Shown here: positions 51,901-58,484 of the stretch, piece by piece
Layout of the letters: every line of letters starts with the position of its first letter
Position numbering within the stretch: position 1 is the stretch's first letter
Assembly (NCBI GenBank): GCA_017504405.1
Contig: JAFVRG010000011.1
Span: forward strand, 108,497 to 172,496
Length of the DNA stretch: 64,000 nucleotides
Origin: Clostridia bacterium
GTDB taxonomy: Bacteria > Bacillota > Clostridia > Oscillospirales > CAG-272
Direction of reading: 5' to 3'
The notes under the pieces: generated by a model
The model's database searches: none
What the model saw: the letters and a program-made list of their open reading frames with translations, nothing else
What the model was told of the DNA's origin: nothing
Made by a program: the position numbers and the translations under genes

Positions 51901-52174
51901 GAGTCTCTAACCCCTCTTTACTTAATATACCGGACGAAACAATTAGCCCCCTGATTCTCTCTAAACGGTGGCGATGACGGCGAAGGCGCCGACGGGCTCC
52001 ACGAGCCTCTCTTCTCGGTGCAGCAAGCGACGATCCATCCTTTGGGTTCTCTGCTTTATCAAAAATTCTACTTCCGAGTCTTTCTATTCTGAAAGGCTGA
52101 TCCTGAGAGTTCAATTCCAATACGGAATAACCAACAGAATCTATTCCTACGTCAAGTCCTATAGCGTATTTCAT
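48908..52174 (-). CDS. cas9: CRISPR-associated endonuclease Cas9, type II-C
   Basis: 1088 aa, the size of compact II-C Cas9 enzymes. RuvC-I IGLDVGIDSVG (Asp8), Arg-rich bridge helix 53-77, REC lobe to about 470, RuvC-II YINIELARELSRN (Glu502), HNH domain 551-625 with DVDHIIPYS (His584) and Asn607, RuvC-III GDLHHAVDAVV (His718/719, Asp722), and a basic C-terminal PAM-interacting part. Both nuclease sites look intact. AAGAAGGGA precedes the ATG. Only 27 bp separate it from the ABC permease on the same strand, so it may be read from the exporter operon. cas1 and cas2 are missing apart from the remnant at 48719-48886. Confidence 0.97.
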   Translation of the reverse strand: MKYAIGLDVGIDSVGYSVLELNSQDQPFRIERLGSRIFDKAENPKDGSSLAAPRREARGARRRLRRHRHRLERIRGLIVSSGILSKEGLETLYDGKLSDIYEIRTRALDEKVTPDEFARILIHLAQRRGYKSNRKSDAKQEDGKILTAISQNTTRCLENGYRTVGEMFHLDKAFTENKRNKSDDYNATVERSSIEAETRLIFESQRLYGANYADEQTEKAYLDILLGQRSFAEGPACGPYSGNQVDRMRGYCTFEDGELRAAKASYSFQLFNLWQHINHIRIIMGDGTRELNESERKDIFNLAHEKKDVSFAQIRKCIGIPKEHLFKGIQYEKNAGDEKEKKTKLKDLDIYQKIRVCVETVSKEAFSKLTHDDLDAIGEALSKNQSDDKITEDLKKAGIEENVIVALLNLPNFSKFGHLSVKACKKIIPFLSNGMTYDKACSMAGYNFKADENSAKMYLPPLPSDDREITSPVVKRSISQTIKVVNAIVREMGTSPTYINIELARELSRNFDERKKIKKAQDENAAINEQIMSDLLNEYRIENPSGQNLVKMKLWQEQDGRCMYSGDAIEIERLAEPGYVDVDHIIPYSICFDDRMVNKVLVLAKENRQKGNRIPLQYLQGEKRNQFIIRVNQSNLRLAKRTRLLKESISDEQEWKQRNLQDTQFIASYLRGYIEQNLIFSAFASGKKRHVVAVNGAITSYVRKRWGINKVRENGDLHHAVDAVVIGCITQGMINRISNYSYYKETKDNGDYFLDEETGELITKFPRPWPHFLDELSIRMTQNTENLRKMLYDVNYESYAEIDLDTIKSPFVSRMCNHKNGGAAHKETVRSGRLLEYGKVVSKVSLDSLKLENGEIKGYFNRDSDRLLYEALKKRLAEFGGDGKRAFEGFVFHKPKADGGEGPVVKKVKVVDTSSSLVQVQDKKGVAKNDSMVRCDVFYINGDGYYFVPVYVADTVKDALPQYAPVAGKDSNNQKKRKLMNDKDFVFSLYSNDLICITSSREISLNVINKKSDLPYKKTVQKGERTFLYYSGFDSKNAAITAITHDSTYEIRTIGKTMQIIQKYEVDVLGNIRKIEKEKRVDYSMKKK

Positions 52175-52201
52175 AATTTGTCCCTTCTTAGTATGTTTAT
52201 T

Positions 52202-53827
52202 CTAATTTATAAATGCCAAACGGTAGGCGCCGCCTCGGTAGAAATAGCGGATTATTATTGCGCTGACGCCGAGGAGCAAAAGGGATGCGAGGATGTAGAA
52301 TACTGCCAAAAACAGAGTGGATATTAAGGAAAGTATTACTCCTACCAAGCCTATGGCAAAGAATGCTATCATTGTTGCGAACATGGTTATCATAACACTC
52401 ATGCTCTGCTTTATCGCCACCGTTTCGCTCACCCAGTCGAATTTCGGCAGCCAGAGGTTTATAAGCGAGCCGAAAACCGACGAGAAGATTATCATAGCGA
52501 TGGGCATAACAAACGAGAAAATTCTGCCAACGATGTCCATAGGAAATGCTATATTGAACAAAAGCACCGAGAGAAGTATCGGCGGTGCCGATATAAGCAT
52601 CTGTGAAAGAGCCTTCGCCATAAGGATGCTGCCGGGGTGTATGGGCATTGCTTGTAGCTGCCACAGTGTTTTCGCCTCAAGCGAGAGCGACACCGAGGAA
52701 ATCGTGCTCATCGAAATCAAAAAGCCCACAATCATAACAGCTGCCGCACCGAATATACCGTCGGTTATGCCAAATCCTATGCCGACAAATTCCATTACCT
52801 TTGCCCTGTTGGCGAGCGCAGCAACCGCTGCAACAACTGCTAAAACAAAGCCGATTGCGGAATTCACTATATAGGTTGCATTTGAGAAGAACAGGCGTGT
52901 ATCCTTAAGCGTGAGCGACAAAAGCGGAGAGCGTGCGCTCTGGCTTTTTTCCACGTACTCCTTCTTTTTTACCGTCCTTTTAACCGTTGTCATTCTGATA
53001 AACGATTTACTGATTAGCCACAGTGCGAGCAAAAATGCGAGTGCGCAAACGAGCATCACAGCTAAAAGATACAAAATCTTACCCTCGGACACCGCCGCAC
53101 CTATTACGTACAAAACAGGCGCACTCGCCCGCAATGCTCTCGCCGTAGGTGACAGGTCGAGTGTCATCTCCTCGCCCTCATCGGTAACCGAGCCCATAAA
53201 GCTGAAATACACGGCAAAATAAACTCCAAGGCCTATGAGGGTGAGAATTACCTTTAAAGGAGTTTTGTTTTTGATAAGTGAAACCAAGAGTGCGAAAAGA
53301 TATGCCAGAAGCGAGGACACAGCGAGAGAAACGAAGGGTATCAGCAAAGCATAAACCGCAAACCCAACGACTGCGAGAATGCTTACCTTATGGAAAATCG
53401 GATATACGACCGCCGCAGGAATAAGCACCGTAAGCGACAGAGCAAAATTGAAAATAAGCAGCGATACCATACGTGAGGCAACTATAAACCTCGGCGGAAT
53501 CGGCATAGAGAGCAAAAGCTCATTATCACGGCTGACAAAGAGCTGTGTATACGTCGAAAAAACACTCATAAGAACGCACATCAAAACAGCTATTGCCGTC
53601 ATTACTGTGAAGTAAAACCAGCCCGAATCCGAGTCAAGAGAAACGGCAAGCATCAAGAACACGCCGAAAAAGGTTGCAAAGAACATAACAATCAAAAAGG
53701 CATAAAGCGCAATCAAAAGTCCCTTGCTGAGAATGCCCTTGCTTCTTTTTTCCCTGTTTTTCCTGCCTGTGCCTGTCATTGTACCGAAAATCTCGGCAAA
53801 CTGCAGCTTCAAAAGAGTTTTGAACAT
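52202..53827 (-). CDS. ABC-2-type exporter permease
   Basis: 541 aa with about twelve membrane helices in two groups and a cytoplasmic segment around 290-310. TYTQLFVSRDNELLLSMPIPPRFIVASRM and LSLEAKTLWQLQAMPIHPGSILMAKA are typical of large ABC-2 permeases of Firmicutes. The start ATG at 53827 has GGAGGAG and begins one base after the ATPase stop; a TTG five codons earlier is less likely. With the ATPase at 53829-54536 it forms an exporter of unknown substrate. Confidence 0.82.
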   Translation of the reverse strand: MFKTLLKLQFAEIFGTMTGTGRKNREKRSKGILSKGLLIALYAFLIVMFFATFFGVFLMLAVSLDSDSGWFYFTVMTAIAVLMCVLMSVFSTYTQLFVSRDNELLLSMPIPPRFIVASRMVSLLIFNFALSLTVLIPAAVVYPIFHKVSILAVVGFAVYALLIPFVSLAVSSLLAYLFALLVSLIKNKTPLKVILTLIGLGVYFAVYFSFMGSVTDEGEEMTLDLSPTARALRASAPVLYVIGAAVSEGKILYLLAVMLVCALAFLLALWLISKSFIRMTTVKRTVKKKEYVEKSQSARSPLLSLTLKDTRLFFSNATYIVNSAIGFVLAVVAAVAALANRAKVMEFVGIGFGITDGIFGAAAVMIVGFLISMSTISSVSLSLEAKTLWQLQAMPIHPGSILMAKALSQMLISAPPILLSVLLFNIAFPMDIVGRIFSFVMPIAMIIFSSVFGSLINLWLPKFDWVSETVAIKQSMSVMITMFATMIAFFAIGLVGVILSLISTLFLAVFYILASLLLLGVSAIIIRYFYRGGAYRLAFIN

Positions 53828-53828
53828 A

Positions 53829-54536
53829 TCACTCCTCCGCAAGCTCGAGGAACACGCTCTCGAGCGAGGAATTGCCGACTACGTCTGCGACAGCGCCCTC
53901 GGCAATCAGCTTGCCGTTTTTGATTATCGCTATTTTGTCGCACAGCTTCTCCGCTACCTCGAGCACGTGCGTTGAGAAGAATATAGCTCCGCCGTTGTCG
54001 CAATGCTCTCTCATCATCCCCTTAAGCGTATGCGACGCCACGGGGTCGAGTCCGACAAACGGCTCATCCATTATAATCAATCTCGGTGCGTGCGCCCAGG
54101 CGGCAATTACCGCCAGCTTCTGCTTCATACCGTGCGAATAGGCGGATATGGGCTGAGCCAAATCCTTCGTAAGGTCAAATGCGTCTGCGTATTTCTTTAT
54201 CCTTTCAGCACGAACGGCGCTGTCAACTCCGTATATATCGCAGACGAAATTGAGATACTTTATACCCGACATAAATTCATAGAGGTCGGGATTATCGGGA
54301 ATATACGCCATCATCTGCTTGCACTCTATCGGATTTCTCGACACCGAAACGCCGCCAACAGCTATATTTCCCGCATCGGGCATAAGCAGTCCCATACACG
54401 CCTTGAGCGTGGTGGTCTTACCTGCTCCGTTATGACCGATAAAGCCGTATATTTCACCCACACCTATGTGCAAGGAGAGGTTATCAACAGCCTTCTTTTC
54501 ACCGTAAATTTTAGTGAGATTTTCAATTTTAAGCAT
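53829..54536 (-). CDS. ABC exporter ATP-binding protein
   Basis: 235 aa. Walker A GHNGAGKTT, signature YSHGMKQKL, Walker B RLIIMDEPFVGLD, switch His in FSTHVL. It has the form of CcmA/EcsA-type exporter ATPases. First of two genes, with the permease one base downstream. The nitroreductase gene lies 16 bp upstream on the same strand. Confidence 0.9.
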   Translation of the reverse strand: MLKIENLTKIYGEKKAVDNLSLHIGVGEIYGFIGHNGAGKTTTLKACMGLLMPDAGNIAVGGVSVSRNPIECKQMMAYIPDNPDLYEFMSGIKYLNFVCDIYGVDSAVRAERIKKYADAFDLTKDLAQPISAYSHGMKQKLAVIAAWAHAPRLIIMDEPFVGLDPVASHTLKGMMREHCDNGGAIFFSTHVLEVAEKLCDKIAIIKNGKLIAEGAVADVVGNSSLESVFLELAEE

Positions 54537-54552
54537 AAAAGTCCTCCAAAAA

Positions 54553-55098
54553 TCAATCTATGTATGAGAGCAAAGTGCTACTGTCCTTGCGAGGGGGCGC
54601 ATCGGGCGCTTCATCGGGATACCCAATAGCTATCAGGGCGGAAACCGAGAAGCCCTCGGGTACGGACAAAACCTCTTTTACGCACGCCTCGTCGTAAATT
54701 CCCATTATCACCGTGCCGAGCCCGTGTGCGTGTGCGGCAAGGCAGAGCGTCTGTGCGGCGATGCCCGCATCAAAGGACTGCCAATGCTCGCCCTTGCCCG
54801 TCGAAAAGGAGCCGTCACGCTCAAAGCCCGAGCGTTTGTTTTGCGTGAGCAACGCAATAACGGCAGGAGCTGAATTGACGGTATTTACGTTGAACTGAAA
54901 ATTCATAAGGCACTCGTTTGCCAGCCTATCCTTAACCCTCGGGTCGAGGACAGCGATATAGCGTGCGGTTTGCGAATTTTTCCAGCTTGGAGCGTAAGCG
55001 GCGTATGATATTATTCTTTCAATAATGTCCTTGCCGATGCTCTTTTGCTTGAAACGGCGTATACTTCTTCTTTCTTTGATAGCGTCAAGAATTTCCAT
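54553..55098 (-). CDS. Nitroreductase family protein
   Basis: 181 aa. FMN-dependent fold: ERRSIRRFKQKSI binds the FMN phosphate, YAPSWKNSQTARYIAV and the C-terminal LIAIGYPDEAPDAPPRK match the family, and FDAGIAAQTLCLAAHAHGLGTV is the conserved helix. It probably reduces nitro or quinone-like compounds. Start at 55098 with AAGGAG; the 16 codons before it have no site. It precedes the ABC exporter by 16 bp. Confidence 0.88.
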   Translation of the reverse strand: MEILDAIKERRSIRRFKQKSIGKDIIERIISYAAYAPSWKNSQTARYIAVLDPRVKDRLANECLMNFQFNVNTVNSAPAVIALLTQNKRSGFERDGSFSTGKGEHWQSFDAGIAAQTLCLAAHAHGLGTVIMGIYDEACVKEVLSVPEGFSVSALIAIGYPDEAPDAPPRKDSSTLLSYID

Positions 55099-55187
55099 AA
55101 CCCGAGCTCCTTGTATGTTTTTTATTATTTTATCATAAATATACATCTAATGCAATAAAAAATATTTTAAAAAATCGCAAAAAGATA

Positions 55188-55216
55188 TTGACAACCGCTA
55201 TTCTTTATGCTATAAT
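55188..55216 (+). promoter_or_regulatory. Promoter of the tRNA-Thr/tRNA-Tyr unit
   Basis: TTGACA (55188-55193), 17 bp, TATAAT (55211-55216): a perfect consensus, 20 bp before the tRNA-Thr. Confidence 0.95.
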
Positions 55217-55235
55217 CTCAAATGTTGTCACTCAT

Positions 55236-55310
55236 GCTGGTGTGGCTCAATGGCAGAGCAGCTGATTTGTAATCAGCAGGTTGTAGGTTCGAATCCTATC
55301 ACCAGCTCCA
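55236..55310 (+). tRNA. tRNA-Thr (UGU)
   Basis: 75 nt including an encoded CCA. Acceptor GCTGGTG pairs with CACCAGC, the anticodon stem GCTGA-TTTGTAA-TCAGC gives UGU, and the T arm has GGTTCGAATCC. It follows a consensus promoter and is 14 bp from tRNA-Tyr. Confidence 0.97.
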
Positions 55311-55324
55311 GCCCAACTTAATAT

Positions 55325-55409
55325 GGGGGAATTCCCGAGCGGCCAAAGGGGGCAGACTGTAAATCTGTTGTCACTGACTTCGGTGGTCCGAATCCACCTT
55401 CCCCCACCA
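55325..55409 (+). tRNA. tRNA-Tyr (GUA)
   Basis: 85 nt with long variable arm and encoded CCA. Acceptor GGGGGAA pairs with TTCCCCC, the anticodon loop CTGTAAA gives GUA, and the T arm is GGTGG-TCCGAAT-CCACC. The 3' end of this gene is copied in both orientations in the next 400 bp. Confidence 0.97.
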
Positions 55410-55412
55410 AAA

Positions 55413-55440
55413 CAAAAGGCACCCAACAGGGTGCTTTTTG
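55413..55440 (+). terminator. Terminator after tRNA-Tyr
   Basis: AAAGGCACCC-AACA-GGGTGCTTTTTG directly after the tRNA CCA end. Confidence 0.9.
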
Positions 55441-55445
55441 CTTTG

Positions 55446-55800
55446 CGGAAGGTGGATTCGGAAGGGCGTTAATAAAACAGTCCGGGGGACTGTTTTTAGC
55501 CCGTGGACCTGCACCTTGTTCGCACCCATACCACAAAACGCATCGATTTGTTCGCTCTAACAAACCTTCCCCCCACCAAACAAAAAGGACTTGCATACGC
55601 AGGTCCTTTTTGTTTGGTGGGGAGGGTTTTCGCCACGCTTTCTGCAACGCAGGAGGCGTGGTTCGCATTTTGCGAGCTATGCCGACGGGAGCTCGCTCAC
55701 AGTCGCTGCGAGCAAAAAATCTTCGCCATAGGCGAATATCCACCTTTCTGGGCAACGGTCATATTTTTTGTTTTAGGAAGGTGGATTCGGAAGGGCGTTA
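55446..55800. repeat. Copies of the tRNA-Tyr 3' end with terminators
   Basis: GGAAGGTGGATTCGG, the exact complement of the tRNA-Tyr T-loop/acceptor segment, occurs at 55446-55460 and again near 55778-55792; both are followed by AAGGGCGTTA and a hairpin (ACAGTCC-GGGG-GACTGT; ACGACAGG-...-CCTGTCGT). A direct copy, CCTTCCCCCCACCA-AACAAAAAGGAC, lies at about 55565-55590 with its own terminator hairpin AAAGGACTTGC-ATAC-GCAGGTCCTTT. The 200 bp between hold only two further GC-rich inverted stretches and no gene. Confidence 0.75.
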
Positions 55801-55830
55801 AAAAACGACAGGGTTTACCTGTCGTTTTTA
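55801..55830 (-). terminator. Terminator of the CE15-like esterase gene
   Basis: AAAACGACAGG-TAAAC-CCTGTCGTTTTTT on the minus strand, 36 bp after the esterase stop codon. Confidence 0.85.
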
Positions 55831-55866
55831 TTCTTGTCTTTGCAATATTTGTTTTTAGGTTTAGCT

Positions 55867-56955
55867 TTATTTATCCAAAAATTTTCTTACCGACTGCATA
55901 TAGATTTGCCAGTCCAGGCGGCTGAGAAAATGCTCTCCCGCTCTTAAATGGAAGCCTATCTCGCCGTCTGTAAACACATCTCCGCACACGGGCAAGCGGT
56001 CAGGGGAAACAAATCCTGCTTTTCCGTATAAATTCCAAGCCTTTGAGGCTGCTACACAGCTTAAAAATTGACTTTCGGTATCTCCCCAAATATCTTCTAC
56101 CGCCGTGCCTATATAAGCACGCCTCGGCGCAACAAGAGCCAACAGACAATGCTGGTCAAACGGCTGTTTATCCTCATTATCAACGTATTTTAAGTAATTC
56201 GGGCAGAACCAATAGGGGACTGCGCCGCAAATATCCCTTATTGCCTCGGCGCCCTTGCAACGGTTGCGTGAGAGGGCGGCTCCCGAACAGCCAGACTCGT
56301 TGGAGCAGACGAACGAAAAACGCTCATCAAGCGCCGCCGCCAACAGCACTGCCTTTCCGTATCGGGAATGTCCCGCTACGCCGATTGCGTTTTTATCTGC
56401 CTCTTCTCTCGTTAAAAGATAGTCCATCATACGTGACGTCATATACGCCCAATATGCGATTTTCCCCGTGTCGTCGAAGGTCCTATCGCCTTCCCGGAAT
56501 AATCCTGCGAGTCCGTCTGTAAAATCCCCGTTATCCTTTGTTACGTCTTTATGGCAGACCGTAAAAATACCAAAGCCGCCGTCAATGATTTCCTCCACAG
56601 GTAGATATATGCTGGGTATTTCAGGATAAAAATCCAAATACACAAAGAACGGACAGCCCTTTGCGCCCTTCGGATAAATCAATTGAGCGGGAACGGTATG
56701 CTCCTTGCCGTTCCTTTTAAACTTAAAGGAAACCTCCTCCCACATCGCTTTTCCTGCAAAATTAATCGCATTTGCTTTTACACAAATTTCAGGCTCAATG
56801 ACGGGCGGTAGCATTCCGTATTCCTCCTGCAATAAAATCCGACGCCAATAGGGACGTGCTATGCTTTCCCAATCATCCTTTGTCGTTACGGTCTTTTTTC
56901 CAGGCACGCAAAACAAATCGGGCAAGCTCCTTTTTGCAAGCTCCTTTTCCAGCAT
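55867..56955 (-). CDS. CE15-like esterase (glucuronoyl esterase-like alpha/beta hydrolase)
   Basis: 362 aa without signal peptide. The nucleophile elbow is GVAGHSRYGKAVLLAA (Ser in GHSRYGK), a signature of carbohydrate esterase family 15; NESGCSGAALSR after it is the conserved acidic loop and HLRAGEH near the C-terminus supplies the catalytic His. Known members cleave ester bonds between glucuronate and lignin or act on related sugar esters; here the substrate is open, and lack of a secretion signal suggests intracellular use. It follows the PAP2 gene by 21 bp and has AGGAGGTGG before its ATG. Confidence 0.75.
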   Translation of the reverse strand: MLEKELAKRSLPDLFCVPGKKTVTTKDDWESIARPYWRRILLQEEYGMLPPVIEPEICVKANAINFAGKAMWEEVSFKFKRNGKEHTVPAQLIYPKGAKGCPFFVYLDFYPEIPSIYLPVEEIIDGGFGIFTVCHKDVTKDNGDFTDGLAGLFREGDRTFDDTGKIAYWAYMTSRMMDYLLTREEADKNAIGVAGHSRYGKAVLLAAALDERFSFVCSNESGCSGAALSRNRCKGAEAIRDICGAVPYWFCPNYLKYVDNEDKQPFDQHCLLALVAPRRAYIGTAVEDIWGDTESQFLSCVAASKAWNLYGKAGFVSPDRLPVCGDVFTDGEIGFHLRAGEHFLSRLDWQIYMQSVRKFLDK

Positions 56956-56976
56956 AAGCCACCTCCTGAAAATAAC

Positions 56977-57627
56977 TTAATTCTTATATTTATCTAATGA
57001 ATAATACGCCGTTACAAGCGAAGCCGAGAGCAAAAGCCCGCCGATTATATCGCTTATCCAATGCACGCCCGAAATTAATCTACCGATTATCATAAAGACG
57101 GCAAAGGCATAGCAGAGAGTGAGGGTGCAGCTTTTCACTGCTCTGTTTTTTATTCTCGCATCAAGCTGCATCGCAGCGGTGGGCATAACGCACGCCACGA
57201 GCATCGTTGTAGAGGACGGATACGAGGCCTCTAAATATCCGTCAATCAAAACGGGTCTGTAATTTATCACAAGATATTCAAAGAGAACGTAGAATCCAAA
57301 AACTACTATGTAAAAAGCGCCGAGAAGCAGTATATCAAAATCCACCCTCAGAATATTTTTCCGCTTAATCCACTGTAAAAGCCCCAGGACAGCAACGCCC
57401 AGCATAACGAAAACGGGAACGAGTCCGAGCCAATGGGTAACCGTGTAGAGTGCCATATTCACCCCAACTGCCCTGTGAATCCATGCGTTGACGGTTGCGA
57501 TCCCAACCCGTGAGCCAAGCGGTCCTATTTGCCGCACGTCGGCAAGGCTGACAAGCACCGTCCACAAAACAAACGCCACAAGCAATAACGCCGCTACGAA
57601 AATTTTTCTTTTTCTTTCCTTTTTCAT
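56977..57627 (-). CDS. PAP2 superfamily membrane phosphatase
   Basis: 216 aa, about six helices. Motif 1 is YRPVLIDG-like (K-x6-RP reduced to NYRP), motif 2 reads YPSSTTML, where the usual PSGH His is replaced by Thr, and motif 3 GRLISGVHWISDIIGG is complete (Arg, His, Asp). It resembles membrane phosphatases for lipid or isoprenoid phosphates. Loss of the acid His in motif 2 may reduce or change activity. Co-transcribed with the esterase downstream. Confidence 0.75.
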   Translation of the reverse strand: MKKERKRKIFVAALLLVAFVLWTVLVSLADVRQIGPLGSRVGIATVNAWIHRAVGVNMALYTVTHWLGLVPVFVMLGVAVLGLLQWIKRKNILRVDFDILLLGAFYIVVFGFYVLFEYLVINYRPVLIDGYLEASYPSSTTMLVACVMPTAAMQLDARIKNRAVKSCTLTLCYAFAVFMIIGRLISGVHWISDIIGGLLLSASLVTAYYSLDKYKN

Positions 57628-57733
57628 TTTAAAACCTACCTTACTTTATTTGGCTCTCGCCAAAAACAGTTTATAGGAAAGGAAAATAAAGAGCAAGAAA
57701 CGGGGCGTCACATAAGTGATACTTTCCGTATCA

Positions 57734-58336
57734 TCAGCGTTTTATCAGCACAAGCGCCTTTATCGCCAACAAAGCGAATGCAAACGCAGAGGCATAGGGC
57801 TGTGAGCTTATAATAAAGAGCAAAACCAGGGCTGTACCGAGAACGAGAGATATTTTAGCTTTACTCTTTACCCACAAAGCCCCTTGAGTATTTTGCAAAG
57901 CGAGCGTTAAAATTCCCATAACAGCCGTTGCAACAACGAGAACATAGTAAGCTATTTTTAAATAGATGCTGACGCCGTCAAGTGACAAAAGCGAGGTTTC
58001 CTCTATAACCCCCTCTAATCTCTGAGCGAACAGTGGCAGAAAAAGGAGCAATGCAACGCAAGCGTCGAGCATACCGAACACTAAATCACGAAAGCCTTTT
58101 TCCTTTTGCCTGACGTCCTCCTCGGCTAAGGTCAACAGCTCAGTGCCTGACAAAAGCTCGTCTATACTAACCGAAAAAAAGCGTGCAATTTCTTTAAGAG
58201 AATCTATATTGGGGTAACCTCTGCCCGATTCCCATTTTGAGATAGCAGTTCTCGACACAAACAGGCTCTCTGCGAGTCCCTCCTGCGTCAGCCCCTTATT
58301 CTTTCTCAGCTGCTGTAATTTTTCACAAAATTCCAT
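57734..58336 (-). CDS. XRE-family regulator with membrane C-terminus
   Basis: 200 aa. Residues 4-62 are an HTH_3 domain (LRKNKGLTQEGLAESLFVSRTAISKWESGRGYPN). The rest (90-200) contains about four membrane helices, a common layout of membrane-bound XRE regulators in Firmicutes. What it senses is unknown. Monocistronic, AGAGGT precedes the ATG. Confidence 0.8.
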   Translation of the reverse strand: MEFCEKLQQLRKNKGLTQEGLAESLFVSRTAISKWESGRGYPNIDSLKEIARFFSVSIDELLSGTELLTLAEEDVRQKEKGFRDLVFGMLDACVALLLFLPLFAQRLEGVIEETSLLSLDGVSIYLKIAYYVLVVATAVMGILTLALQNTQGALWVKSKAKISLVLGTALVLLFIISSQPYASAFAFALLAIKALVLIKR

Positions 58337-58441
58337 AATAACCTCTACGTGTTATCCATTTGCTCAAATTATACCACAGATTTGTATTCAAGTCAACGGC
58401 GTTCTATTTACCCCAACCGTCAAATGTCAGTTCCTAAATAA

Positions 58442-58468
58442 GAAAAAGGTCCCAAAAATCGGGACCTT
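58442..58468 (-). terminator. Terminator of the 2-oxoacid oxidoreductase operon
   Basis: AGGTCCC-GATTTTT-GGGACCT followed by TTTTTCT on the minus strand. The same GGTCCCGATTTT hairpin reappears near 61979 and 63872. Confidence 0.88.
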
Positions 58469-58484
58469 GGGGAAATGAGGATAT

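Noticed and set aside
55318..55755. 145-codon frame on the minus strand over tRNA-Tyr
   Set aside because: It is antisense to the tRNA and its copied 3' ends; no ribosome site, and the sequence is a familiar artefact over tRNA genes.
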